The notes under the pieces are model-generated. The model had not been told where the DNA came from, made no database searches, and saw nothing but the letters and a program-made list of their open reading frames with translations. Of a DNA stretch of 64,000 nucleotides, positions 10,508 to 23,009 are shown piece by piece (the stretch's first letter is position 1; each line of letters starts with the position of its first letter). The position numbers and the translations under genes are program-made. The DNA comes from Lycium barbarum (Eukaryota > Streptophyta > Magnoliopsida > Solanales > Solanaceae), in the NCBI RefSeq assembly GCF_019175385.1, contig NC_083341.1, positions 88,810,321 through 88,874,320 of the forward strand. The letters are read 5' to 3'.

Positions 10508-12640
10508 CAGCTGTAGGAAATGAATTCCTTTTTACTAACCTCTGATTTCAGCTGGAGAACGGTATCGATGTAAGACAGTGACTAATGATATTGGAAGCTA
10601 CACAGTACACAGGTAAGCAATGGTATGAAAGACGTACGCTGGGTAAGGTATTTGAAGCACGATTGAAACATAAAGTTTAAAATCGTAATGAAAAGTAAAC
10701 AGGAAAGTGCAATAGGTGCAGTTCGAGTTGGACATGTGAAGTAAGCCTCGCCATATTTATACTTTTTATTTGAAATTATCAGCCCTGTGTGGCTATGATG
10801 CGATATGATATGATATGTATATACGTATATGTGTTGGCCCTGTGAGGCATGGTTGGTATTTCCTGTGGGCAGGTTTTGGGATAGTAAGAAATACAGAGGA
10901 ACCTCTGCCCAAATTTTCCTAGAAATACGAAGAGGAAGATGAGATATAAATTCTTAACATGTCTTGAAGGTCGATACCGATAGGGTAAATTCATTATGTT
11001 GGATTAAAGTTTGAGAGATACCCTCCGTGTCATTCGTAAGAAGTATTATCCGTATTTGGAAAATTTTATCTCGAGAAAGCATATATGAGTAGCAGATTTG
11101 CAATTTATTTAAACGAACCGGAATATGTTCCGACCCCATTTTGCTTTAGGACAGCATATGTGGAAGGGCAAAAAATGTCCAACGATTAAGTTTCCTCTAA
11201 TTGGAAGAATACAAAGTGTATGACAGGCAGTGGAAATTGAGTGGTCTGTTTACGACTCAAAAATATACATATACACAAATATGGAGGTAATTATGTGAGT
11301 TAAGTGCTAAGAGATTCCGCGAACTTCGTCGGATTCTAGTTTGTAAAATTTTATCAGTCCTCATCGACTGGTTGGAGATGGGATCTGTGGAATAAAAACC
11401 TAAACCCGTGAGCTGTCTAAAAGTATATATATACACACGCATGGAGGTAAATATTGAGGACTTACAGGGGCGACACGGTAACTATATAGTTAGAAAAGTA
11501 AAGGAATCCCCTCTAAATCGGGGTGGGACCCGCTACGAGAACGTTGTGAAAGTTGTTAAGACCCCGATTTGCCTTAAATTACGTGACCAAGGTCGCGCGG
11601 GGCAGTTGACGTGATTATACCGGCCATAACGCACCTAAATGTATTAAAGTTTTAAGGTTAAGCGTGCTAGGGCCAGAGAAATTTTGGGATGGGTGACCCC
11701 CTGGGAAATGTACCAAAATTTTTAGCAAACATAGATATAAGAGACGAATAGGAAATTCGGGGTAACCTAAAGGGAATTAGGATGTGTGGAATGGTTAGAA
11801 ACCTTATAGGGGTCACGTGAGCTGAGACGGATTAGATTGGTAAAAAGGAAGAAAAAGCAGCGCAGCTCTGGAATTAGAGTAAAAGTTTGAACAGGTGATT
11901 GAAGATGTATGGTGAAAGAAATGGTAGTGATATATGTACGTATGTGTAGGACCCCCCATTTACGACTATGTCGATCGATTGGTGAACCCTAATAGCCAGT
12001 GTTGTAATATATAGAAAGGATTGACTGGGCAGAATTTACGAGGAAAAGGGAAAGGTATGGTACAAATGTTACGAAATAGACCAATACTCATTTTGCTACT
12101 GGTTGAGTTTGGAAAATTCTAATACAACGATGTTTGGAAAGAAAAGAGAATAATTGAGTGGGGGGGGGGGGTAAGGAGATCAAATACCAGAAAAAGTGAA
12201 CCGTAAGAAACATAGTTAAGCAGAGTCTTTAAAAGAGTTGACGGGCAAAACACGAATGTTAATTGCGAAAACGAGCTAGAATGAAATAGTGCAGGGCAAA
12301 GGAAAACTTATGGCATGAAATGATGAATCATGTGAGTATCAAATAATTCGATTATTGAGGAAACAGAACGACAGATAAGGAATGGGTATGAAGGAAGAAT
12401 GTGATTACTAAGAGATAAACTTCTACATTAATTATATTACTTGAGTGCCAGCTATCGGATAAGATTTTGTACTATATAATCGTGATTCTGTTAAGGTTTC
12501 GTACGAAGATAATCAAGTTATAGGTTAGAAAGAAAAGATATGGATATGGTAGAAGTATAACCCCAAAGAAGGGGAGCAAATGAAAGTAAAGTAAGCATAA
12601 ATGAAAACAATTGACACATAGAAGATTGAAGCGATAAGGA
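10508..12640 (+). other. E3 internal noncoding region
   Basis: No gag is recognisable here and no long frame. About 10815-10950 resembles the 3' noncoding DNA between pol and the polypurine tract of E2 (20490-20603), with shared GGCCCT-x-TGAGGCA and ACAG-x-GGAA-x-CTCTG stretches. About 11500-11880 matches E4 (minus strand, about 32475-32100) and contains the 5S rRNA-like sequence. A G-run lies near 12161-12171. The remainder (11880-12640) is AT-rich and shows nothing I recognise. Confidence 0.6.
11607..11726 (+). repeat. 5S rRNA-derived sequence in E3
   Basis: The segment lines up without gaps with plant 5S rRNA. Its start GTGATTATACCGG corresponds to GCGATCATACCAG, then come ATAACGCACC, then TTAAGCGTGC (box A region) and GGATGGGTGACC followed by CCTGGGAA (box C region). 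The middle of the gene has diverged most, while the internal pol III promoter parts are nearly unchanged. It is not a working 5S gene. A second copy is in E4 on the other strand. Confidence 0.75.
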
Positions 12641-14390
12641 ATTGGCCTAGGCCTTCGACATCGACTGAAATACGCAGTTCTCTGGGATTGGTCGGATATT
12701 ACAGAATATTTGTAGAGAAATTTATTTCTGCTACGACACTATTAATGAATCTAATTCAGAAGGCAGTGAAATCTCAGTGGACCGGTACTTGTGAATGTAG
12801 TCCCAGTTGCTGAAGGGAAGCTAACGTTGTGGCAGACACACTTAACCGCAAATCTATGGGCGGTTTGACTGGCGTGTATCCAGAAAGAAGGAATTGGCTT
12901 GTAAAATTCATCAGTTAGCTAGCCTTGGAGTCCGTTTGGTCGATTCTGGAGATATTGGGATTTTGTCCGAGAAGTTGCTGAATCGTTGATTAGGGAAGAG
13001 GTAAAACAGCGTCAGTTCGAGGATTCTATTCTGGTATGGTACAAAGATACAACCCTTGATAAGAAAGGGACCCAGTTGAGATCTCACCTGATGGGGTATT
13101 ATTATACAGAGGCAGATTATGTGTGCCTGACGTTGCAGGGCTGCGACGGCCAATTATGGGCGAAACGCATAATGTTCGGTATTCTGTTATCCTGAATCCA
13201 CTAAAATGTACCATGAAATTATATGCTTATACTGTGGAATGGCATGAAACGGGACATCGCAGAGTTCGTTTCCCAGTGCCCGAATTGCCAGCAGGTTAAA
13301 ATTGAACATCAGAAGCCAAGTGGACTTCATTACAGGGTTGCCTCGCACTCCGCGGAAGTATGACTCTATTTGGATTATTGTGGATAGGCCGAAAAAAATC
13401 AGCCCACTTTCTTCCCGTCAGAACCACTTATTCAGCGGAGGATTATGCCAGACTATATATTAAAGAAATAGTGCAACTCCACGGAGTTCCTACATCTATT
13501 ACCACTGACGGAGGTGCCCATTTTATGGCAAATTTCTGGAGATATTTTCAGGAAAGATTAGGGACTAAGGTGAGTCTCAGCATAGCATTCCATCCCCAGA
13601 GCGACGGACAGGCCGAGTGCACTATATAAACGCTAGAAGATATGTTGCGAGCCTGTGTTATTGATTTCAGAGGCAGCTGGGATAGTCATCTATCGTTGAT
13701 TGAGTTTGCTTATAATAACAGCTACCAGTCTAGCATCCAGATGGCTCTGTACGAGGCTTTGTTTGGCAGAGAATGCAAGTCACCGATCGGCTGGTTTGAT
13801 ATTGGCGAAACAGAACTAATAGGCCCAGGTATGATCCAACAGGCGGTTGATAAGATGAAACTTATCCGAGAGGGACTATTAGCAACTTAGAGTCGACAGA
13901 AGTCATACGCTGATAAACGACGTCGACCCTTGGAGTTCCAGGTCGGTGATTGTGTATTTTTTAGAGTATCGTCTATAAAAGGCGTGGTGCGATGCGACAA
14001 AAAGGGTAAGCTCCGTCTGCAATATATCGGACCTTATCAGATTATTCGAAAGATTGGGAATTTCGCCTATGAGCCAGATCTGCCATCTGATTTGAAAGCG
14101 ATACATCCGGTATTTCATGTGTCCATGCTCCGCAAATGTGTTGGTGATCCCTCCAGAACATTTCCAGTGAATGATATTCAGGTGATGGAGAAATTGTCTT
14201 AAGAAGAGCAACCTGTAGCTATTCTGGATCGTCAGGTGAGGAGCCCGCGTACCGAAGATATACCCTCTGTTAAAGTCTTATGGCGAAACAATAATAAAGA
14301 AGGAACGACCTGGGGAGCAGAGGATGAAATGAAGAAAAAGTACCCTCACTTGTTCTCTACACCTACAGGTGATCTAAATCTCTAAACTTG
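12641..14390 (+). pseudogene. E3 pol remnant (RT end, integrase, chromodomain)
   Basis: Pieces of pol in order: the end of RT (about 12641-12800), a jump across almost all of RNase H to ANVVADTLNRKS (about 12822), spacer and integrase zinc-region remnants (12911-13310, CPNCQQVKIEH), and the integrase core. The core includes YSAEDYARLYIKEIV, T-T-D-G-G, and HPQSDGQAEC, where the residue after the catalytic Glu is Cys instead of Arg. The integrase C-terminus follows at 13642-14202, then a chromodomain-like tail (VKVLWRNNN, YPHLF) to about 14345. There are stops at 13627 and 13888 and an internal deletion between the zinc region and the first Asp. It is certainly inactive. Confidence 0.82.
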
Positions 14391-14475
14391 TTATATTAAT
14401 TGGTAAATAATTCATGTGTGCTACTCATAAGAAGAAACTCCCCCGGAGTGTTTGTAAGACCTATAAGGCTAATTT

Positions 14476-14510
14476 AACATTCGAGGACGAATGTTCTAAA
14501 GGGGGGAGGA
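14476..14510 (+). promoter_or_regulatory. Inverted repeat and polypurine tract of E3
   Basis: AACATTCG (14476-14483) and CGAATGTT (14488-14495) form a perfect 8-bp inverted repeat. A purine run (AAAGGGGGGAGGA) directly before the 3' LTR would prime plus-strand DNA synthesis. Confidence 0.8.
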
Positions 14511-17500
14511 TGTTATATCCCGTATTTTTGAACGTCGGATTATTTGCTGGGGTGGGGCCCACACACCGAGATTTTTTTTTTGGAACATCTGAAAAGTCAT
14601 ATGAATCACATATGTAAAGTTAAACACAACTCATGAAGTACCCTTGGGCCAAATCAAAGTGGAAGCCCTCCAAACGAATATTTTTAAGAAAACATTTTCG
14701 GGTGACCTGACTCTGAGGGGCAAAAACGGTATTATAAGTTTGGAATTTGGAAAGATATCATGAAATAGAAGTTGTAGATAATTGCATTAGCTTTCTATCC
14801 ATAGGTCGTGGGTTCCTAGGTGATGTCGGTACAAGGAGATATGAACGTTTTAAGGTCGAAAGGTCAGTGGGCTAGGCCCAACTCGGGATCAACCGAGTTG
14901 ACCCAAAAAAATAAAATGAAAATTTAGGCCCAATGTTTAAGGGGTGGCCGGCCAAGTGAGGCCCAACCCATGGTTTTAATGAATATTTCCATGTGCCAAT
15001 TAATTATAAATGGTCACTATCTAATAGAAGTTTCAAGAAACAAAGAAAGAAGAGAAAGAAGAAAAACCAAGAGCAAACATAAGAGCCATTTCGGGTTGGC
15101 CATAGAAAAATCACCCTCAAAAAAATCTTGACTCTAAAATTATTTTCTTGTTGAATTCCTACTAATTCAAGGTCCCTCTACAACTTGGTGTAGTTGTTTT
15201 GGAAGATTGAGCATTAGTTTCATCAATCTCACACTTTGGACAAGTGAAGAAGATTGGAGAAAAAGGTAGGAATTCATACCTTTTTATTATGTTATGAAGG
15301 TTTGTTTGTGTTGTAGTATATGGAAATGAGTAGAAACTATGGAAATATGGAAGTTTACAAAGTGTATATATATATATATATATATATATGTAACCGTGAG
15401 TGTATGTATGTTGTATACATATATGAGTTGAATTTTATGTTGTATTCTAGTTGTGGTTATGGTGAAAATTATATTGGGAATGAAAGTTGAATGAATTCTG
15501 GTTGAAGTTCGAATGTAGAAGATTATGTCACTTTAGAATGATTTTGTGATATTATGGAAATGAAGTTGTTAAGATGTGAATTATGATTATGGTTGATGAA
15601 ATTGGAAGATGGAAATATGTTATGGATATGTAGGTTGAATATTAGAAGTTTTGGATGCATTATGACTTTGGTGGAAAGTTTGTAAATTTTGTATATCTTG
15701 TGAATATTTTGTGGAAATGATATGAAATGCTTCCAAATTATATTGTGATAATCTAGAGTAATAATGAATATGAAAACATTGAGATTGGTTTGGAAATGGG
15801 AAGTCGGAATGGAAGTTCTTGCATTATGTCGGAAAGAAGACTAGTTGTGTTATATTGTGTCCTATATTGATTGTTGTCGTTGTTGGTGTTGTTGTTGGGT
15901 TGTTGTTGATTGTTTTGGCCGAGTTAAATTCTCGGGGATGCTATATGTATAGGGGAGATGCTGCCCAAATTTCTGTAGGCAATTATGAATAAAGATTGAA
16001 TACTTAAAGATTGGAAATTGAGAATTGGTAAATGTGACCAATTGCAGATTTTGGGCGAAACGGGAATTGAATTTGGAAAGGCGTAAAGAGCATATAAGGT
16101 ATGTAAAGCTATCCCGATTCTTCTTTTGGCATGTCCTAGGTGTACTAGGATCGGATTTGAGCCCCGGAATATATTCTGTCCATCGGAATCCGCGTTTGAA
16201 ATTGTCACTTTTTCATTCAATAGAATTGAACCTTTTAGGTATGCTTTGTTGGAAGAATTAGGCAAACTTTCACAAATTGTTTAGAAAGTTATGAAATGTC
16301 CCTAGTACCTCTATAGGTGACCCCACAAGCTTAAAATACGTAATTTGAGTCCACCACTTCGTTTGTCCCGAGGTGGGCCCACTATTTCCGATTTTACCCC
16401 TTTTGTATTTATGACTTGTCTTCGAGCTGCTTTAAAGGAAATGTCTTAACTACTCCTCTAACTATTATCTAAAGAATTGTTTTAAATACTCCGTTAAGTC
16501 TTATAAACTGTTTTGGATCTTGGAAACGATCTCAGAAAGATTATGCCTCCGTAACCCATTATGACATCTGAAGTTTACTTACTATGATTCCGTCCGATTT
16601 CATTGTTTTGACTTGTCACTCGATATGCCTCATTGAGTCTCTGGAAGTATACATGGTATTTTATTGCATTTAGTTTCTCACTACTCCATTCGTGGATGCC
16701 TCAATGTTTCCCACACTGAGCCCGGGCCAGGATATGTTCTCAAGCGTCTTCCACTGCATTGTTCGCCGTGCCTCGATGTGAGGGGGCAGGTATATATGTA
16801 CATGGGTTGTGGAGTATGCTGTGCCATGTACACTATTCTGACATGATATGATATGATCTGATATGGCCATTTGATATGTCATGCTATGTTACGGGGTTAT
16901 TCCCCTTTTCTGATCCTTATGTGTTGTGGCACCAGCGTCGGGGGGTGGCCACATTCTGTCTGCCGAGTCCCTTGGCAGGGGTCGGATATGATATGGCATA
17001 TGTTTCTGTACACACTCTTCATGTTTTGAAAATATGCATTTGATACTCTGGATATCACACTCACTTTTCTGTACGTTCTGTTTCGGTTATGATTTTGTCC
17101 CGTAGTGGGACCAGGTATGACATACGTTTTCTGCAAATACTATTTATGCTTTATGATCAGCATCTTTGCTAATCTGGATATTCCGTTCATTTTCTGTATC
17201 TTCTGCTTCGATTATGACTTTGTTTACTACGTTCCATGCTTTACATACTCAGTACATATTTCGTACTGACCCCCTTTCTTCGGGGGCTGCATTTTCATGC
17301 CGCGCAGGTACAAACTACAGATATACTGATCCGCATGTTTAGGACTATATTCTGCCATCTTGGAGTGCTGTATTGTTCGGAGCCTATGTTTGGTACAGTC
17401 CTTGCTATGGTACATTTGTATGTTGTTCAGGGGTATGACGGGGCCCTGTCCCGTCTTATGATTCTGATGTGTTTTGTAGAGGTCTGTAGACATACATGTG

Positions 17501-17702
17501 GGTTCTGCATATGATTTGGGTTGGTATGATCTGTGACAGCCTGATCGGCTTCCTTGTGCTTTATCCGTTAATCTGTGATAATTAAAAATGCCAATTGACT
17601 TTTACATTTAAATATTCTGCTTATATGCTGGTTTGGGTTATTGGGTACGTTCAGGTGTCCAGCACGGACACTAGTCGCGGCCTACGTGGTTGGGTCGTGA
17701 CA
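14511..17702 (+). repeat. E3 3' LTR (full length)
   Basis: This complete LTR (about 3.19 kb) runs from TGTTATATCCCG to GGTCGTGACA and supplies the end missing from the 5' copy. It has the same U3 palindromes (14945-14954), TATAAAT (15005-15011), a donor-like GTATGT at 16099, and a double hairpin at 17249-17286. Confidence 0.94.
17249..17286 (+). promoter_or_regulatory. Double hairpin of LTR (E3 3' copy)
   Basis: TCAGTAC/GTACTGA and CCCCC/GGGGG stems, identical in plan to the 5' copy. Confidence 0.65.
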
Positions 17703-17707
17703 AAAGA
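17703..17707. repeat. Target site duplication of E3 (right copy)
   Basis: AAAGA matches 7391-7395. Confidence 0.92.
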
Positions 17708-20436
17708 TTTGCTTGAGAACGGGTTTATTAGGCCCAGTTCATCACCATGGGGAGCACCAGTCCTATTCGTGAGGAAGAAAGATGGTTCCTTACGGATGTG
17801 CATCGATTATAGGCAGTTGAATAAGGTGACGATAAAGAACAAATATCCTCTTCCGAGAATTGATGATTTATTTGATCAACTACACTGTGCCAAGTGGTTT
17901 TCCAAAATAGACTTGAGGTCAGGTTATCACCAAGTGAGAGTTAAAGAAGAAGATATTTCCAAAACAGCTTTCAGAACGAGGTATGACCATTATGAATTCC
18001 GGGTGATGTCGTTTGGGTTAACTAATGATCCGGCAGTGTTCATGAATTTTATGAATAACGTATTCAGGCCACTCTTGGACTTATTTGTGATAGTATTCAT
18101 TGATGATATTCTGGTATACTCTCGCACAGAATCAGAACATGCAGATCATTTACGTATTGTTCTTGGAAATCTTCGAACCCGAGAACTATATGCCAAATTT
18201 TCAAAGTGCGAGTTTTGGTTGAATTCCATGACATTTCTGGGCCATGTTATTTCAGATGATGGTATTCGAGTCGACACTCAGAAAATCGATGCTGTGAAGA
18301 CTTGGCCAAGACCTACGATACCTACAGAAGTCCGTAGTTTTCTGTGATCGGCAGGTTACTATATAAGGTTCGTAGAGGGATTTTCCTCTATTTCAGCTCC
18401 ATTGACGAAGCTAACCCAGAAGTCAGTTAAATTTCAGTGGAATGATGCTTTTGAATGCAGCTTCCAAGAGTTGAAGGACAGATTAACCTCAGCTCCAGTC
18501 TTAACACTTCCAGAAGGGCCAGATGGTTATGTTGTGTACTGTGATGCTTCCGGTGTTGGACTAGGATGTGTGTTAATGCTGCACGGTAGTCATTGCTTAT
18601 GCTTCGAGACAGCTGCAGAAACATGAAAAGAACTACCAAACTCATGATCTCAAATTGGCTGCAGTCATTCATGCATTAAAAATGTGGAGACATTACTTGT
18701 ATGGTGTGCATGTCGATATCTATACAGATCACAAGAGTCTTCAGTACATTTTCAAACAAAAGCAGTTGAATCTACGGCAGAGGCGGTGGTTAGAACTTTT
18801 GAAAGATTATGATGTGAGCATTTTATACCACCCTGGAAAAGCAAATGTAGTAGCTGATGCGCTTAGCCACCAATCAATGGGTAGCCTATGCGGAGTTCCT
18901 CCGGAAAAGAAAGAATTGATTCATGAGCTCCACCAACTGGCTAATCTTGGAGTACGTGTAATTGATTTGGGTAGTGCAGGGATTGGTATTAATGATCTCA
19001 CAGTTTCGTCCCTGAATATGGAAGTGAAAGAGCGTCAGTATGAAGATCCTCTTTTGTGCCATTACAGAGACACATCTCATGAAAAAGAGAAGTCTCCATT
19101 TGAAATTTCCCCAGATGGAATTCTTAAATACCGAGACAGGCTATGTGTGTCGAATGTTGCAGAGTTGCGCCGTCGAATTCTAGAAGAAGCCCATTATTCT
19201 TGGTATTCCATTCACCTAGGTACAACCAAGATGTATCATGATCTCAAGTTGATATATTGGTGGGATGGCATGAAGAGAGACATAGCAGAATTTGTAGCTC
19301 AGTATCCAAATTGCCATCAAGTGAAAATCGAACATCAAAAGCCAGGAGGATTATTGCAAGCAATGGAAATCCCTACTTGGAAATGGGAAGTGATCAACAT
19401 GGATTTTATAGTGGGATTACCCCGTTCCTGAGGCAAATATGATTCCATATGGGTGATCGTGGACAGACTCACGAAAGCAGCTCATTTTCTTCCCGTTAGA
19501 ACAACATACTCAGCAGAAGACTATGCAAAGTTGTATCTCAAAGAAATTGTGCGACTCCATGGTATTCCAATATCCATTATCACAGATAGAGGAGCACAAT
19601 TTACAGCCAAGTTCTGGAAATCCTTCCAAGAAGGTCTAGGTACCTAAGTAAAGCTTAGCACAGCATTCAGACTTTGGAAGATATGCTACGGGCATGTGTA
19701 CTAGATTTTGGTGGTAATTGGGATGATCACTTACCTCTGATTGAGTTCGTATTTAACAATAGCTATCATTCCAGTATCCAAATGGCTCCATATGAAGCTT
19801 TATATGGGAGGAAGTGTAGATCCACAATTGGATGGTTTGAAATAAGAGAAGTACAGCTAATAGGCCATGAATTGATTCAGCAAGCGGTAGAAAAATTCAA
19901 GATGATCCGAGATCGATTGTTGACAGCCCAAAGTCACCATAAATCTTATGCGGACAACCGTTGGCGAGACTTGGAATTTCAGGTTAACGATTGGGTATTT
20001 TTGAAGGTGTTGCAAATGAAAGGGGTGATAAGTTTTGGCAAGAAAGGGAAATTAATTCCTCGATACATTGGACCTTATAAAATTATCCGCAAGGTGGGTC
20101 ATGTAGCCTATGAATTGGACTTACCTTCAGAGCTTGAATCAATCCATCAAGTTTTTCATGTCTCGATGCTTCACAAGTGTGTTGGAGATCCCACGAGGAT
20201 TGTTCCGATAGATATGTTCAAGTGACAGAAAAGCTAGCATATGAGGAAGTGCCCATTGCCATCTTAAATAGGCAAGTATCAAGACTTCGAAATAAGGAAG
20301 TAGCTTCAGTCAAAGTCTTGTGGAGAAACAACAACCGAGAAGAGATGACTTGGGAGGCGGAAGAGAAAATGAAATCCACATATCCGCACTTATTCCAACC
20401 CCCAGAAGAGATCCACGATGAAACGTCAGGATTATG
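17703..20436 (+). pseudogene. E2 pol, 3' part (RT, RNase H, integrase, chromodomain)
   Basis: This continues the E2 polyprotein after E3. RT is well preserved with [20 protein letters not shown] and the catalytic F-I-D-D (18096-18107). A TGA at about 18346 interrupts it. RNase H shows [10 protein letters not shown] and [10 protein letters not shown]. Integrase has the zinc region ([13 protein letters not shown]), the first Asp (NMDFIVGLP) and the second Asp (ITDRGAQF), with stops near 19429 and 19645. A short deletion near 19665 removes the HPQTDGQAER segment and with it the catalytic glutamate. The C-terminal region and chromodomain-like tail (VKVLWRNNN...TWEAEE) end at about 20436 after a frameshift near 20220. 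The integrase is dead; RT and RNase H are close to intact. Confidence 0.9.
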
Positions 20437-20603
20437 AGGTATGTGTACTTTCTTTTATGCATATTGGTCGTGTGTGGCCGAATTATATTGCTATTGTGTT
20501 GTGGCCCTATGAGGCAATATTATTATGGGTTGTTCTGACAGGATGGTAGTGTCATATTACAGGGGAAACTCTGGTGAAATTTATGTAGAATTCCCGAGTG
20601 TTT
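20437..20603 (+). other. E2 3' noncoding region
   Basis: This short stretch between pol and the polypurine tract contains GTGGCCCTATGAGGCA and an ACAGGGGAAACTCTGG block. Both resemble the early part of the E3 internal region, and the latter also the conserved GGAAATGCTGCC block of the LTRs. No gene. Confidence 0.6.
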
Positions 20604-20640
20604 AACATTCGAGGACGAATGTTCCAAAATGGGAGGAGAA
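20604..20640 (+). promoter_or_regulatory. Inverted repeat and polypurine tract of E2
   Basis: AACATTCG-agga-CGAATGTT (20604-20623), then GGGAGGAGAA (20631-20640) directly before the 3' LTR. Confidence 0.82.
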
Positions 20641-22622
20641 TGTTACACCTTGGAAAATTACCCATCAATGTACAGTGAATAGACTAGTGAAGGGCACGAC
20701 GTACACGATGTTTTGATAAGTGAGAAATAGCCTTTGATGATCCTAATTTAGATTCAAAGACATTTGACGCAAGGGAAGAAGGTTATCAAGGCAAGCAAAG
20801 GATATATTGCGTGTCGGGTAAGACTTATGAGCGATCAGTTAATGATGGCATAATGATGTCCTGGAGAAGAGTGATAATGTCCCTTATATTGGTATTAAGG
20901 TGTTAATCAAGTGTCGAGAAGGTTTCATAAGGATTGGAGATCAAACGAGTCGACGAGAATGAGTTTCGGAGAACTGGGCATTATACGGCCAGACATACTG
21001 GCCGTATAAAACATACGGACCGTATGTCTTGCCCAGAATAAGGGTCCTCACTGGACCAAACATACGGCCAGACATACGGCCCGTATAAAATGTACGGACC
21101 GTATGTTGGTCCGTATGTTTCGGTCGGGACAGATTTTTAATGTTGATATAAGGACCCCTCTCTCTCATTAATTCATTTCATTTCCACTCTCCACCCTTCA
21201 AGAAACCTCTAGAATTCTCTCCACTCTCCATCCACAAGAAACCAAGGGAAAACCATGATCAACTGTACCAAATCCACAAAATCAAGTGTAGAAAACCTAT
21301 CAAAGTTCATCTAAGCCAGAAATCCCAAAGGAAGTGAGTTAGGGTTTTTGTGCAAGAAAAGAATTCCCACTCAAGGCTTAATCATCCATCATCTAAGGTT
21401 AGTTTATGATAATTCCTTGTCGTTTAAGGTGTTGAAAGTTAAAAACACTTGGATTGTAGAAAGATATAGGAAATGGGTCATGAATGTGTGAATAATGTCA
21501 TTTTTAAGTAGTAGTTTGGGGTAAATGATGAATATTGGTATGTTGTGATTGTAAATATGTTGTGAACGACATTTAGAACATGGAATAAGTATTATATGTG
21601 AGAAAATGCAATAATGAACTATAACAATGATTATGGAGAAATTGTAGTGAAATGGTGAAATGTGGGTAATGTAGACGAATGATGATTGTTGTTTGCGATA
21701 TTGTGAATGCTGTTATGAACGTTTGCGAGTTTATATAGAATACGGGGAAAGTAGTATAAACAAAGGAAATGCTGCCCAATTTTCTTAGCTTTAGTAAGAA
21801 CGTTCTAGTAATCGATTAGCTAACGTTAATGCGGATGCTCTTGAAGGTAAAAACGTGGGCATTGAAGGAGAACAAATAAGCGATAGATTAGTTAAACGGA
21901 AAAGGTATGTGAGGCTAGTCCTTTCTTTCTATGGCATGAATCCGATGGTATGATTTTCCTTCTTCTTCATGATTCTCTTACATTCCGGAAAAAACTAAGA
22001 GTCTATGTTCATGAATAGCCATATGAGATAAGAGATACATTACGAGCCCAATAATGATGATGATGAGTCAAGTATAAAGATTCTAGAGTTCATGATACGA
22101 TGTTCCTATAAAGTTAATGATGTTATTTGTTGTATACACTCACCTTATATACTATTTCCTTCAAGGTGAGGCAGAATACTGATAAATGTCCATAATGGAA
22201 TTGGGGGTTCACAACCTTTCGTCACCTCGATAAAGCATAGCTACCTTTGAGTTATTATGCATGCATTATGATGAGTACATGATGATGATGTTACACCGAG
22301 CCTATAAAGCCGGGCAGCACCGCTAAGGCGGGCGGCTTATAGATGATTACATCGTGTCTATATGGCACGGGCAGCACCACTAGTGGGCGGCTTGAGATGG
22401 TACCCCGGACGCGGGAGGCCTGGACGCAGGCTAATGATTATCACACCGTACCTATATGGACGGGCAACTTATACATTTATGCATACATGATATGATGATG
22501 ATTATGGAGTAAGCCAGCATGCATTATTTCTTTTATAATTGACAGTCAGTTACAGTTGCTCCTCATTTGATGCTTCCTTTCTCTCATTGACGTATTATTA
22601 TTATTATTTATGCCTCTCATAC

Positions 22623-22663
22623 TCAGTACAATGTTCATACTGACGTCCGTTTTCTTTGGACGT
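22623..22663 (+). promoter_or_regulatory. Double hairpin of LTR (E2 3' copy)
   Basis: TCAGTA/TACTGA and ACGTCC (22643-22648)/GGACGT (22658-22663), followed by CACAG|GTAG. Confidence 0.65.
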
Positions 22664-22927
22664 TGTGTTCATGCCCACAGGTAGACACGGAGGTGAGCTT
22701 GATCCAGACTCGTAGGAGCTGTTAGCTGACTTGAGAGCACTCCATTGTTCCGGAGGTGCCTTTGATCATTATTTTGTGTATATATGTATGTTTTAGGCAC
22801 GACGGGGTCCTGTCCAGTCCCTATGTCTCGTACTCTAGTAGAGGCTCGTAGATACGCGGGTGTGGGTAGTATGGCCTCACAATGTTTCTAATGTATATGA
22901 TTACATTATTTTGATAGCCGAAGGGGT

Positions 22928-22931
<4 letters not shown>

Positions 22932-23006
<75 letters not shown>
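22932..23006. repeat. (AT)n microsatellite
   Basis: About 75 bp of uninterrupted AT dinucleotides near the LTR end. The 5' LTR has only a short interrupted version at about 5014-5036. Confidence 0.95.

Positions 23007-23009
<3 letters not shown>

Larger units (their letters stand above)
7396..17702 (+). mobile_element. E3: nested Ty3/gypsy element, gag-less and PBS-less
   Basis: E3 inserted in the RT region of E2, with the AAAGA duplication. It has two about 3.1-3.2 kb LTRs, about 2.1 kb of noncoding DNA with a 5S rRNA-like block, degenerate pol, and a polypurine tract. The 3' end of the 5' LTR, the primer site, the leader stem-loop and gag are missing. By eye I count about 40 substitutions between the LTRs over about 3.1 kb (roughly 1.3%), so it is fairly young. 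It could not transpose alone. Confidence 0.92.

Noticed and set aside
11607..11726. Functional 5S rRNA gene
   Set aside because: The central third of the molecule has diverged beyond any 5S structure, and no T-run terminator follows at the right place.
14391..14475. Third, env-like gene between pol and the 3' LTR
   Set aside because: The pol-to-polypurine distances (about 85-170 bp in E2, E3 and E8) are too short, and no membrane-protein-like frame was seen.
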